This document shows positions 44,028-52,681 of a DNA stretch of 64,000 bases, piece after piece. Below the pieces are notes generated by a model. It saw nothing but the letters and a program-made list of their open reading frames with translations. It did no database searches and was not told the DNA's origin. This DNA comes from Chitinophaga terrae (ex Kim and Jung 2007) (GTDB lineage Bacteria; Bacteroidota; Bacteroidia; Chitinophagales; Chitinophagaceae): the NCBI RefSeq assembly GCF_900107795.1, contig NZ_FNRL01000005.1, forward strand, positions 187,821-251,820, written 5' to 3'. Each line of letters begins with the position of its first letter. The stretch's first letter is position 1. The position numbers and the translations under genes were made by a program.

Positions 44028-45263
44028 TTATATTTCCTCTACGTAATTCAGATCTTTCCCAAAAGTTTCCTCAATCTTCCAGGCAGCTATCAAGGCTATG
44101 CCTATGCAAATGATGGCAACAATACCGCCGCTTTGCAGGTAGGTAAAATAATGCTGCACCTGTACAAAAAGAATGGAGATCAACGGTAACATTCCCCTGG
44201 CAAAATTTGGAACTGTAGTAGCCACGGTGGCCCTTAAGTTGGTACCAAAACTTTCTGCTGCAATTGTAACGAAGATCGCCCAGAAGCCAACACTAAACCC
44301 TAATACAAAACATACTGTATAGAACACCCACATCGCTGCCCCATGAAGGTTCAGGTAAATGCCTACCATCACAGCAGTGAATACAAGGAATATCAACATC
44401 ACCTTCCTGCGGCTTTTCAGGAGCTGGCTGAGCAGCCCGCTGCAAAGATCGCCCAGTACCAGCCCCGCATAACAGAAAGCGATGGCATCGCCGGGATTCA
44501 CCGCGCCCTGCACCTGCAGCTGGGAAGCAAATTTATTGGAGAAGGCCACCAGGATGCCCACAACGAACCAGGTTGGCGCACCCAGTAACATGCACTTCAG
44601 GTATTTGAGGAAACGGGTTTTGTTCGTAAACAATGCCACAAAACTTCCCCTCGTGGTAGCAGATGCTTTTACATGGTTGAACATCTGCGACTCCATTACA
44701 CTTACCCTTAAAATGAGCAGGGCCAAACCCAAACCGCCACCTATAAAGTAGCAGATACGCCAGTCGCCTACCAGTTTGGCAATCAGGTTGGCAGCTACGG
44801 CCCCTGATACGCCTACCGTAGCAACGATCATAGTACCATACCCCCTTTTTTCTTTAGGCAGTATTTCCGAAACCAGCGTTATACCGGCGCCCAGCTCCCC
44901 TGCCAGTCCAAACCCCGCAACAAAGCGCCATAGCACATATCCGTTGATCCCCTGAACAAATCCATTGGCTATGTTGGCAATGGAATAAATGAGTATGGAA
45001 CCGAACAATACGCTCAGGCGTCCTTTTTTATCACCTATGATCCCCCACACAATACCCCCGATCAGCAACCCTACCATCTGGATGTTGATCAGTAACAGGC
45101 CTGCGCCATTGTCGATCTCCTCCTGCGAAAGACCCAACGATTTCAAACTGGGTACTCTCACAATTGTAAATAATAACAGGTCGTAGATGTCTACGAAATA
45201 ACCAAGCGATGCAACTATCACCGCAATGTTTAAAATTGAGACGGAACGATTCTCGGTTTTCAT
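44028..45263 (-). CDS. MFS transporter
   Basis: Major facilitator superfamily transporter of 411 residues with about 12 membrane segments. The MFS motif A between segments 2 and 3 is clear (GIIGDKKGRLSVLFGSILIY) and GFGLAGELGAGITLVSEILP near residue 117 is reminiscent of the sugar or metabolite:H+ symporter branches. Substrate not assignable. The stop is immediately adjacent to the MarR stop (1-bp gap), so the two transcripts run into each other. Confidence 0.88.
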   Translation of the reverse strand: MKTENRSVSILNIAVIVASLGYFVDIYDLLLFTIVRVPSLKSLGLSQEEIDNGAGLLLINIQMVGLLIGGIVWGIIGDKKGRLSVLFGSILIYSIANIANGFVQGINGYVLWRFVAGFGLAGELGAGITLVSEILPKEKRGYGTMIVATVGVSGAVAANLIAKLVGDWRICYFIGGGLGLALLILRVSVMESQMFNHVKASATTRGSFVALFTNKTRFLKYLKCMLLGAPTWFVVGILVAFSNKFASQLQVQGAVNPGDAIAFCYAGLVLGDLCSGLLSQLLKSRRKVMLIFLVFTAVMVGIYLNLHGAAMWVFYTVCFVLGFSVGFWAIFVTIAAESFGTNLRATVATTVPNFARGMLPLISILFVQVQHYFTYLQSGGIVAIICIGIALIAAWKIEETFGKDLNYVEEI

Positions 45264-45298
45264 TCTTGTTGGTTGATAAATAAAACGGGAATTAATAG

Positions 45299-45323
45299 AA
45301 AAAAGGGCTCGTGGGGAGCCCTT
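45299..45323 (-). terminator. Terminator after DedA gene
   Basis: Stem AAGGGCTC (45303-45310) with GAGCCCTT (45316-45323), A-run before it that reads as Ts on the minus strand, 14 bp after the DedA stop. Confidence 0.85.
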
Positions 45324-45336
45324 TCAGAAAAAGATT

Positions 45337-46020
45337 TTATAAAGTAGAATCTGTGTTTTCAATTTCTTGTGAAGGAACAGCTCCTTTTGGTTTCACTTTG
45401 CCGGTAACTAATTTAATGATCACTGGCAAAGTGGTGATCAGGATGATAACCAGGATGATCAGCTCCAGGTGCTCTTTCAGGCTTGGGAACAATTTATCCA
45501 GGTAATGACCAGCCAGCATCATTGAAAATACCCAGGCGAAAGAACCTATGATATTAAAGAACATGAATTTCTTTGCTTCCATCCCAACCATACCGGCCAC
45601 TATCGGGGCAAAAGTACGGATGATAGGCAGGAAACGGGCGAAGAAGATAGCGCCGCCCCCGTATTTCACGAAGAAATCGTGCGCCTGGTGCAGGTGTTTT
45701 TTCCTGAAGAAAAAAGTATCATTCTTTTTGAATAAGAGGGGACCAGATTTCTTTCCAAACCAAAATCCAACCATATTTCCCAATACTCCACATAACGCTA
45801 TCAGCACCATTATCACTACAAAAGGCGCATGAAAGAAACTGTTGCTAAGGGCTTCACTATAAATTCCTGCAACGAAAAGAAGGGAATCTCCCGGCAGGAA
45901 AAATCCAATAAACAGACCTGTTTCTGCAAAAATAATTGCCAGCAATAGGTATAAACCACCATGTTCAATAATCCAAGCTGGATTAATGAGGTGTTTGAAA
46001 AACTCAGTAATCTGGTCCAT
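45337..46020 (-). CDS. DedA family membrane protein
   Basis: DedA/VTT-domain membrane protein (227 residues), a family now linked to undecaprenyl-phosphate or phospholipid flipping. Characteristic features: FAETGLFIGFFLPGDSLLF near the N-terminus, GNMVGFWFGKKSGPLLFKK, and FFARFLPIIRTFAPIVAGM around 120-140 with the conserved Arg residues, plus several membrane segments. The C-terminal tail is acidic. Own terminator, 52 bp downstream of the start of the DAACS gene. Confidence 0.88.
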   Translation of the reverse strand: MDQITEFFKHLINPAWIIEHGGLYLLLAIIFAETGLFIGFFLPGDSLLFVAGIYSEALSNSFFHAPFVVIMVLIALCGVLGNMVGFWFGKKSGPLLFKKNDTFFFRKKHLHQAHDFFVKYGGGAIFFARFLPIIRTFAPIVAGMVGMEAKKFMFFNIIGSFAWVFSMMLAGHYLDKLFPSLKEHLELIILVIILITTLPVIIKLVTGKVKPKGAVPSQEIENTDSTL

Positions 46021-46072
46021 GCTAAATAAAGCTAATTTCTAGTTCAGAATCGGTAAAATACGCATTAATCTG

Positions 46073-47347
46073 TTAGACATTTGTTAAGTTACTCTTAGTG
46101 GCTTGCTGTTCAGGCGCCAGTTTATTCTCCCACTTTGATACAACTGCCGTTGCCATAGCGTTTCCAATAACATTGGTTGCAGAACGACCCATGTCTAAAA
46201 GGTGATCTACAGCCAGCAGTAAAATTAAGCCAGTTTCCGGAATATGGAACATAGCCAGGGTACCGGCAATCACTACCAGGGAAGCGCGGGGCACGCCTGC
46301 AATTCCTTTGCTGGTGATCATCAGGACCAGCAACATAGTGATCTGCTGATCTATTGACAACGGTATTCCATATGCCTGGGCAATGAAGAGACTGGCAAAG
46401 GTCATATACATCATGGAGCCATCCAGGTTAAAAGAATAGCCCAGGGGTAAAACAAAACTAACAATACGGTTATCGCATCCAAAACGCTCCAGTTCCTCCA
46501 TGGTACGCGGATAGGCCGCTTCGCTGCTGGCTGTGCTGAACGCCAGCAACAACGGATCTTTGATCCCTGCCAGCAACCGGAACACCGGCTTGCCCAAAAT
46601 AAAATACCCTACCGTAGCGATCACTATCCATAAACACAATAAGCCGGCGTAGAACTCTACGATAAAAAGACCATAAGTTTTTAAAACGCTTAATCCCTTA
46701 ACCGCAATTATGCCTGCCATTGCGCCAAACACGGCAAAAGGAGCAAAATTCATCACAAAACCTGTTACCTTCAGCATGATATGCGCCACGCTGTCCAGCA
46801 ACTTCACAATCGGGTTAGCTTTTTCACCTATCGATGCCGCAGCAACACCAAAGAAAATAGCAAAAACGACGATTTGCAGTATTTCATTGTGCGCCATCGC
46901 ATTTATCACACTGTCTGGCACCACATGTTCAAAAAAACTTTTTAATGTCATACTGGACTTGGCAATGCCGGTAGAGGCATGTTCGTCCGGCAACGGCAGT
47001 TTCAGGTGAAGACCGGGCTTCAGTATATTCACGAGCAAAAGACCAAGGAACAATGATACAAAGGTTGCACTGATAAACCACAGCATGGTTTTACCGCCGA
47101 TGCGGCCAACGGCTTTAATATCGCCCAGCTTGGCCACCCCCACCACAAGCGTGGAGAATACCAGGGGTGCAATGATCATTTTTATCAGGCGAAGGAAAAT
47201 CTCAGTGAAAATAGCCACATTATCGGCGAAGGTCTGCGGAGTGGGACTGGTTGTACCATAGTATTTATACACACCATAGCCGGTGCTGATACCAATCACC
47301 ATAGCAATAAAGATGTACAGAGTAAGGCGATTCGACGATTTCTTCAT
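46073..47347 (-). CDS. Dicarboxylate/amino acid:cation symporter (DAACS)
   Basis: Sodium- or proton-coupled symporter of the glutamate/aspartate or C4-dicarboxylate type (424 residues). Signatures include the re-entrant hairpin LAFSTASSEAAYPRTMEEL, the helix with LPLGYSFNLDGSMMYMTF containing the NMDGT-like cation site (here NLDGS), and ITSKGIAGVPRASLVVIAGTL, all typical of GltP/DctA proteins. Substrate between glutamate, aspartate and succinate cannot be decided. Followed at a distance of 52 bp by DedA in the same orientation. Confidence 0.93.
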   Translation of the reverse strand: MKKSSNRLTLYIFIAMVIGISTGYGVYKYYGTTSPTPQTFADNVAIFTEIFLRLIKMIIAPLVFSTLVVGVAKLGDIKAVGRIGGKTMLWFISATFVSLFLGLLLVNILKPGLHLKLPLPDEHASTGIAKSSMTLKSFFEHVVPDSVINAMAHNEILQIVVFAIFFGVAAASIGEKANPIVKLLDSVAHIMLKVTGFVMNFAPFAVFGAMAGIIAVKGLSVLKTYGLFIVEFYAGLLCLWIVIATVGYFILGKPVFRLLAGIKDPLLLAFSTASSEAAYPRTMEELERFGCDNRIVSFVLPLGYSFNLDGSMMYMTFASLFIAQAYGIPLSIDQQITMLLVLMITSKGIAGVPRASLVVIAGTLAMFHIPETGLILLLAVDHLLDMGRSATNVIGNAMATAVVSKWENKLAPEQQATKSNLTNV

Positions 47348-47473
47348 GCAGCGCAGTTATTTACAGTAAAAAGTTTAAACGTTGTAACCAGAATTTTCCC
47401 AAAAATAAGGTTTACGCCGGGGAAACATACACCCGCCTCTAAAATAAAACACCGCTTTTTGGTTTTTGGATAT

Positions 47474-47481
47474 TATATTTG
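47474..47481 (+). promoter_or_regulatory. Candidate -7 box (TATATTTG) for APC permease gene
   Basis: Perfect TAnnTTTG 65 bp upstream of the start. TTTG at 47458-47461 is only 12 bp away, too close for a normal -33. Confidence 0.35.
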
Positions 47482-47546
47482 GCGACTACAACAAACAACA
47501 ACAGAACTAAACATCTACCTTAAAACATCAACCAATACGACTGCGT

Positions 47547-49040
47547 ATGAGCAAACTGTTTGCTAAGAAACAACTCTCAGTTTTATTATCCGAGGCTTCC
47601 GACTCGGAAAAGGGATTAAGAAGAACGCTGGGCGCGGGTTCCCTGATTGCGCTGGGTATCGGGGCCATCATTGGCGCCGGTCTTTTTGTTAGAACTGCAG
47701 CCGCAGCAGGCCAATTTGCCGGACCTGCCGTTACCATTTCATTTATTATTGCAGCCATAGGTTGTGCTCTCGCAGGTTTATGCTATGCCGAATTTGCGTC
47801 TATGATCCCGATTGCGGGAAGTGCCTACACCTATTCTTACGCCACTTTAGGAGAATTCATTGCCTGGATCATCGGTTGGGACCTGGTGCTGGAATATGCC
47901 CTGGGCGCCGCCACAGTGGCTATAGGCTGGTCGCAGTACCTGAATAAGTTGCTGACGAATGTTTTTCATGTTACCATCCCTTACCAATGGTGTCATAGCC
48001 CGTTTGAAATTTCGGATGCCGGCGTTCGCGGTATTATGAATATACCCGCACTCTTTATCCTTCTCTTATTAACGATGCTGCTGGTAAGAGGTATCCAGGG
48101 TTCGGCTATCGTTAATAATATCATTGTAATTGTAAAAGTTGCTATTGTACTGTTATTCATCTTATTGGGATGGCAGTTCATCAATCCGGCCAATCACGTA
48201 CCATTTACCATCTCACCGGATGCCGGCACTGTAACCATGCACAACGGCCAGGTAGTAGATTATTCCAACTTCTGGAACCATGGGTGGCCGGGAGTACTGC
48301 GAGGGGCCGGGGTTGTATTCTTTGCTTTCATCGGTTTTGATGCGGTATCTACTGCTGCACAGGAAACCAAGAATCCGAAGAAGAATATGCCAATAGGCAT
48401 CCTGGTATCACTGGCTGTATGTACTTTATTGTATATCCTGTTCTCTTATACCCTTACCGGTATCGCTCCGTTCACCGACTTCCTGAAAGCAGGCGGCGAG
48501 GCTTCAGTTGCGTATGCCATCGACACGTATATGCCTGGATACGGATGGTTATCTACCTTCATTACAGTGGCCATCCTTGCAGGGTTTTCTTCCGTGATCC
48601 TGGTAATGTTGCTGGGTCAGACAAGGGTATTCTACTCCATGAGTAACGATGGGCTGGTACCTGCCGTGTTTGCGAAGCTGCACCCTAAGTACCGCACTCC
48701 ATACCGTTCCCAGTGGATGTTCTTCGTGTTTGTATCCCTGTTCGCGGCGTTTATACCAGATAACGTAGTAGGCGATATGACCAGTATCGGAACCTTATTT
48801 GCTTTCGTGCTGGTATGTATAGGGGTGATCGTAATGCGTAAGAGCAACCCGGATGCGCCAAGAGCTTTCAAAACCCCGTTGGTGCCATTTGTACCAATCC
48901 TGGGAGCTGCGTTCTGCCTGATGATGATCATCAGCCTGGGTATTGAGAACTGGTCACGCCTGATCGTCTGGCTACTGGTTGGGTTCTTTATTTACTTCGG
49001 CTACAGCGTGAAGCACAGTAAAGCCAGAAAAATGTTATAA
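47547..49040 (+). CDS. APC family amino acid permease
   Basis: Amino acid-polyamine-organocation transporter (497 residues) with about 12-14 membrane segments. The segment GIGAIIGAGLFVRTAAAAGQ (about 36-55) is the substrate-binding unwound helix 1, and FFAFIGFDAVSTAAQETKNP near 258-277 is the conserved helix 6. The longer form with C-terminal extra segments resembles cationic amino acid transporters (YfnA/CAT-type), but the substrate is not certain. Flanked by a promoter-like box and a terminator, so monocistronic. Confidence 0.92.
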   Translation: MSKLFAKKQLSVLLSEASDSEKGLRRTLGAGSLIALGIGAIIGAGLFVRTAAAAGQFAGPAVTISFIIAAIGCALAGLCYAEFASMIPIAGSAYTYSYATLGEFIAWIIGWDLVLEYALGAATVAIGWSQYLNKLLTNVFHVTIPYQWCHSPFEISDAGVRGIMNIPALFILLLLTMLLVRGIQGSAIVNNIIVIVKVAIVLLFILLGWQFINPANHVPFTISPDAGTVTMHNGQVVDYSNFWNHGWPGVLRGAGVVFFAFIGFDAVSTAAQETKNPKKNMPIGILVSLAVCTLLYILFSYTLTGIAPFTDFLKAGGEASVAYAIDTYMPGYGWLSTFITVAILAGFSSVILVMLLGQTRVFYSMSNDGLVPAVFAKLHPKYRTPYRSQWMFFVFVSLFAAFIPDNVVGDMTSIGTLFAFVLVCIGVIVMRKSNPDAPRAFKTPLVPFVPILGAAFCLMMIISLGIENWSRLIVWLLVGFFIYFGYSVKHSKARKML

Positions 49041-49063
49041 TATTTTTGATAATAATAGACGTA

Positions 49064-49109
49064 AACCGGGCAAATACCTAACGGGAATTGTCCGGTTTTC
49101 TTTTTCTTT
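49064..49109 (+). terminator. Terminator after APC permease gene
   Basis: Stem AACCGGGCAA (49064-49073) with TTGTCCGGTT (49088-49097; one G-T pair), then a T-rich tract. Confidence 0.7.
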
Positions 49110-49145
49110 AACACGAAAAAGGCCCTTTCCTCTGGTAAAAAACAC

Positions 49146-49153
49146 TATTTTTG
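49146..49153 (+). promoter_or_regulatory. Candidate -7 box (TATTTTTG) for YebC gene
   Basis: Perfect TAnnTTTG 31 bp upstream of the start; T-rich but no exact -33 TTTG at the right spacing. Confidence 0.4.
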
Positions 49154-49184
49154 CGTTCTAATTTTAAAAAGATATACCACTCAA

Positions 49185-49895
49185 ATGGGAAGAATATTTG
49201 AAGTAAGAAAATCGACCATGTTTGCTCGTTGGGACAGGATGGCGAAAGCATTTACAAGAATAGGAAAAGAGATTGCAATTGCTGTAAAAGCTGGCGGTCC
49301 GGATCCCGATAATAACCCTGCCCTGCGTCGTTGTATCCAGAACGCCAAGGGAGTTAATATGCCTAAAGACCGTGTTGATGCTGCTATCAAACGTGCAATG
49401 GGTAAAGACAAAACTGATTATGAAGAAGTTGTATATGAAGGATATGCTCCTCACGGTGTTGCTGTAATGATCGATACGGCTACAGACAATACTACCCGTA
49501 CGGTGGCCAACCTGCGTATGCACTTTACAAAAGGTGGCGGCAGTTTGGGTAATAGCGGTTCCGTGGGTTTCCTTTTCAACCGTGTAGGTGAATTCAAAGT
49601 AAAGAATGCAGGTCAGGACCTGGAAGAGCTGGAATTGGAATTGATCGATTTTGGTTTGGAAGAGATTGGGGAAGATAGTGAAGGCAACATCATTATCCGT
49701 GCGGCATTCAACGAATTCGGCAACATGTCGAAAGCCCTGGAAAGCAAGGGTATGGAAGTTATCAGCGCTGAATTGAAACGTATTCCTACTACTACCGTTG
49801 AATTAAACGAAGAACAGGCCAAGGAAGTGTTAGAACTGATCGATAAGTTAGAGCAGGATGACGACGTTCAGCAGGTCTTCCACAACTTGCGGTAG
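49185..49895 (+). CDS. YebC/PmpR family protein
   Basis: Conserved protein of 236 residues long called a transcriptional regulator; recent work on the YebC family points to relief of ribosome stalling, so the role may be translational. Family signatures: [75 protein letters not shown] and [16 protein letters not shown], in order over the first 130 residues, followed by a C-terminal alpha/beta domain. Monocistronic. A tandem repeat region begins 3 bp after the stop. Confidence 0.93.
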   Translation: MGRIFEVRKSTMFARWDRMAKAFTRIGKEIAIAVKAGGPDPDNNPALRRCIQNAKGVNMPKDRVDAAIKRAMGKDKTDYEEVVYEGYAPHGVAVMIDTATDNTTRTVANLRMHFTKGGGSLGNSGSVGFLFNRVGEFKVKNAGQDLEELELELIDFGLEEIGEDSEGNIIIRAAFNEFGNMSKALESKGMEVISAELKRIPTTTVELNEEQAKEVLELIDKLEQDDDVQQVFHNLR

Positions 49896-49897
49896 TT

Positions 49898-50290
49898 GCA
49901 CGCAGAGCCGCTAAGTTTTTTTAAGGGGCATAAGGATTTTTTTAGCGGAGATTGTGTAGATTATTGCACGCAGAGTTGCTAAGTTTTTTAAAGAGGCATA
50001 AGGATTTTTTAGCGGAGATTGTGTGGTATTATTGCACGCAGAGGCGCTGAGTTTTTTAAAGAGGCATAAGGATTTTTTAGCGGAGATTGTGTGGTATTAT
50101 TGCACGCAGAGTCGCTGAGTTTTTTAAAGAGACATAAGGATTTTAATAAGCGGAGATTGTATAGAAATATATGATCTCCGTTTTTTTAGCGTTTTTTTTT
50201 GCATGCAAAGCCGCTGAGTATTTTTAAAGAGGCATAAGGATTTTTTTAGCGGAGATTGTATAGAGATATATGATCTCCGTTTTTTGTAGC
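49898..50290. repeat. Tandem repeats, 68-bp period, CACGCAGAG-type
   Basis: Five units starting at 49898, 49966, 50034, 50102 and 50201: the first four are exactly 68 bp apart, the last spacing is 99 bp because of an inserted stretch. Each unit has GCACGCAGAG-like start, TTTTTTAAAGAGGCATAAGGA (or TTTTTTTAAGGGGCATAAGGA) and GCGGAGATTGT. The last two units also contain the complementary ATCTCCG, giving hairpins with GGAGAT. Related to the palindromic elements at 12750 and 23833 by the CACGCA(A/G)AG start and by location between convergent genes. The remainder of the 555-bp gap (50291-50450) holds only a terminator and a residual CTTTGCGTGAAA end. Confidence 0.85.
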
Positions 50291-50384
50291 CATGTTTCAT
50301 CGCAAACTTCTTCAACAAAATACTCATCACTCTTCTTCCCTTAAAAAAACTTACGCCCCTCTGCCCCCTTCCAACCTTTGCGTG

Positions 50385-50415
50385 AAAAAAAGCGTCTGCC
50401 TTGCCCGACAGACGC
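50385..50415 (-). terminator. Terminator after response regulator gene
   Basis: Stem GCGTCTG (50392-50398) with CAGACGC (50409-50415), A-run at 50385-50391 reading as Ts on the minus strand, 36 bp after the response regulator stop. Confidence 0.82.
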
Positions 50416-50450
50416 CTTGATTAAGGTTAACTTTCCTGAACCAAAAACAG

Positions 50451-51173
50451 CTAAACTTTAGCGATGATGTGCGACCGGTGCAAGGAACTCGTAACAAACT
50501 TTAACCCTTTGCCATGGTAGGTTTCCAGTTTAATCGATGGGTCCTTTGCAATGTGCTTGCGCAACCGTGTCAGGTATACATCCATCACCCGGGAAGCATA
50601 CAAGTCGTCCTGGCCCCAGATGCAGGCAAGGATGTCATCCTTTCTTAGTTTTTTGTTTGAATTTTCACATAGAAAGCGAAGTAACTCCGCTTCTTTTGGG
50701 GCCATCCTAACATGGGTATCAGCATCTTTGTGTCTGATGTGATATTGAGAATAATCGAAAATCAGGTTACTGACAGTGTATACCACTCTTCGTTCGCTCA
50801 GCAATAGTTTGCTGCGTTTAAGGTATACGCTGATCCTGCATAGCAGTTCCTGGATGTTGAACGGCTTTGTAACGTAATCATCTGCACCGGCTTCAAAGCC
50901 CTGTAACTTGTCCTGCTCCATATACCGGGAGGAAGTAAAAATGATCGGCACGTTTACGTCCATAGACCTGATGTCCGCTGCTAAAGCGAATCCGTCTTTT
51001 TTGGGCATCACCACATCGAGTAAGCAAAGATCAAAAATATGGGTCTGGAATCGTTCCCATCCTTCTTCACCATTCTCGCACAGGCTTACATTATATCCTG
51101 CCCGTTCTAACTGTCTTTTAACTACTTTACCGAAGAAGATATCATCTTCTACTAAAAGAATGCTAGGCTGCAT
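50451..51173 (-). CDS. Orphan OmpR-type response regulator
   Basis: Two-component response regulator of 240 residues. The receiver domain has the acidic pocket (ILLVEDD), phosphoacceptor Asp in LLDVVMPKKDG (D53), the conserved Ser/Thr in IIFTSS and Lys in YVTKPF (about K103). The C-terminal winged helix (about 135-235: MAPKEAELLRFLCENSNKK, RVMDVYLTRLRKHI, GKGLKFV) is OmpR/PhoB type. No histidine kinase lies within the window, so it is an orphan here. Targets unknown. Upstream, at 51273-51287, a GAACGT/ACGTTC inverted repeat and a longer palindrome lie within 250 bp of the start. Confidence 0.93.
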   Translation of the reverse strand: MQPSILLVEDDIFFGKVVKRQLERAGYNVSLCENGEEGWERFQTHIFDLCLLDVVMPKKDGFALAADIRSMDVNVPIIFTSSRYMEQDKLQGFEAGADDYVTKPFNIQELLCRISVYLKRSKLLLSERRVVYTVSNLIFDYSQYHIRHKDADTHVRMAPKEAELLRFLCENSNKKLRKDDILACIWGQDDLYASRVMDVYLTRLRKHIAKDPSIKLETYHGKGLKFVTSSLHRSHIIAKV

Positions 51174-51272
51174 GTTGTAACGTTGGTTTTTAAGCGAATA
51201 ATCAGATTTTAGTTGGTACCTATAAGTATTAGGTGTAATTCTTACGTTTATTCAAAAATAAACAAGAAAAAA

Positions 51273-51287
51273 GAACGTAAAACGTTC
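51273..51287. promoter_or_regulatory. Possible operator, inverted repeat GAACGT-AAA-ACGTTC
   Basis: Six-bp perfect arms with a 3-bp spacer, about 100 bp upstream of the response regulator start. Such short dyads can bind dimeric regulators; function unproven. Confidence 0.25.
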
Positions 51288-51338
51288 ATTATCATTCACT
51301 TTCCAACCAATATTCATTTCAGTCAATCGCTCAAATGA

Positions 51339-51415
51339 AATACCCCGGTTGATAATTTTTCCTGTTAAAAGAGTGTACTATATATAAAACAGGAGAAAAA
51401 ATCCACCGGGGTATT
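51339..51415. repeat. Imperfect 28-bp inverted repeat upstream of response regulator
   Basis: Arms 51339-51366 and 51388-51415 match over 28 positions with four mismatches (both share AATACCCCGGT at one end and CCTGTT at the other). It lies after the 2-hydroxyacid dehydrogenase stop and 166 bp or more before the response regulator start. Not followed by a T-run, so not an ordinary terminator. Confidence 0.6.
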
Positions 51416-51442
51416 CCCAACTAAAATATTTTCAAAAAAAGC

Positions 51443-52396
51443 TTAAATCACGTTCACAGGTTTGCCCTCCAGGTATGCCTTTAAATTGTTCACTACTCCA
51501 TTCAGTAACCTTTCACGGGCCGACCTGGTAGCCCAGGCAATATGAGGCGTAATAACAGTGTTAGGCGCCGCTGGCAATGGATTATCTGCTGCCGGCGGTT
51601 CCGTACTTAATACATCCAGCGCCGCACCGGCAATCACTCCTTCTTCCAAAGCCCTGGCCAGATCAGTTTCATTGATCAGCGGGCCACGGCTGGTATTAAT
51701 TAAGAACGCGCCTGGTTTCATTGTTTTCAGCAATGCAGCATTCACAAATTCTTTATTATCTGCAGTTAGCGGGCAATGCAATGAAACAATATCCGCTTCC
51801 TTAAAACAGCTAGCCAGGTCTGTGAAGGTAACGCCTTGCATCGCATCTCTCTCCGGATGCTTATGGCTGGCAATCACCTTCATATTGAAGGCCAGCGCGA
51901 TTTTAGCTACAGCCCTTCCTATCTGCCCCAAACCTACAATGCCTAAAGTACTCCCGGCCAATTCACGCAAGGGTGTTTTCCAGTAACTGAAATCCGCACT
52001 CCTGCTCCATTCTCCGGCTCTTACGCTCTCTGCATGCAACCCCACATGATGACATAATTCCAGTATCAGCGCAAAAGTTAACTGCGCTACCGAATCGGAA
52101 CTGTATGCAGGCACATTGGTAACTGTGATCCCTTTTGCCTTTGCTGCAGGGATATCCACTACATTGTATCCTGTAGCCATCACGCCTACATACTCAAGGT
52201 GTTTCAGCTCATTGATCGCCGTACTGTTCACGATCGCTTTGTTGGTAAGCACGATCTCCGCATCCTTAGCCCGCTCCGGCACCTCCGCTACAGGCGTTCT
52301 GTCGTATACTGTCACTTCTCCCAATGCTTTCAACGCCTGCCAGTCGAGATCCCCGGGATTCAATGCGTACCCGTCCAATACAACTATTCTTTTCAT
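51443..52396 (-). CDS. D-2-hydroxyacid dehydrogenase
   Basis: NAD(P)-dependent dehydrogenase of the phosphoglycerate/glycerate dehydrogenase family (317 residues). Nucleotide motif GIVGLGQIGRAVAKIALAF around residue 148, and the catalytic triad is visible: Arg in LINTSRGPLINETDL, Glu in DVLSTEPPAADNP and His in NTVITPHIAWAT. Likely substrates are glycerate/hydroxypyruvate or other 2-hydroxyacids; the exact one cannot be read from sequence. Monocistronic by position. Confidence 0.92.
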   Translation of the reverse strand: MKRIVVLDGYALNPGDLDWQALKALGEVTVYDRTPVAEVPERAKDAEIVLTNKAIVNSTAINELKHLEYVGVMATGYNVVDIPAAKAKGITVTNVPAYSSDSVAQLTFALILELCHHVGLHAESVRAGEWSRSADFSYWKTPLRELAGSTLGIVGLGQIGRAVAKIALAFNMKVIASHKHPERDAMQGVTFTDLASCFKEADIVSLHCPLTADNKEFVNAALLKTMKPGAFLINTSRGPLINETDLARALEEGVIAGAALDVLSTEPPAADNPLPAAPNTVITPHIAWATRSARERLLNGVVNNLKAYLEGKPVNVI

Positions 52397-52591
52397 ACCT
52401 GAAATTTTGATGCTTAGTGTTTATAGTATTAAAGATAATCAGCTTGCCGGTGTAATCCTTTCCGTTTATCAAATGAAATAATTATTAACTATCCTCTTTC
52501 CTCTTTTCTTACGTTGTAAAAGAGCAGACATTTGCACTGCCATAATAAGCCGAAAAATACTCTAAGCCTTCAACTGCTTAACCTAAATCAA

Positions 52592-52632
52592 GAAGCCGCC
52601 AACCAGCAGATCTATGCTAGTCTGGCGGCTTC
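52592..52632. repeat. 10-bp inverted repeat between 2-hydroxyacid dehydrogenase and E1 genes
   Basis: GAAGCCGCCA (52592-52601) pairs perfectly with TGGCGGCTTC (52623-52632) around a 21-nt loop that itself contains AGCA/TGCT. It sits just beyond the E1 terminator and may reinforce it. Confidence 0.6.
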
Positions 52633-52638
52633 GCCAAT

Positions 52639-52667
52639 AAAAAAAGAAGCCCGGCAATGGCCAGGCT
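52639..52667 (-). terminator. Terminator after E1 gene
   Basis: Stem AGCCCGGC (52648-52655) with GCCAGGCT (52660-52667; one G-T pair), A-run 52639-52645 reading as Ts on the minus strand, 15 bp after the E1 stop. Confidence 0.8.
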
Positions 52668-52681
52668 CCCAGGTATTTTTC

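Noticed and set aside
49898..50290. Regularly spaced repeats resembling a CRISPR array
   Set aside because: The whole 68-bp unit is repeated, with no variable spacers, and no cas genes are present.
50124..50330. 68-codon frame on the minus strand with an internal repeat of KKRRSYISIQSPL
   Set aside because: Its repetition mirrors the 68-bp DNA tandem array; it is the translation of non-coding repeat DNA.
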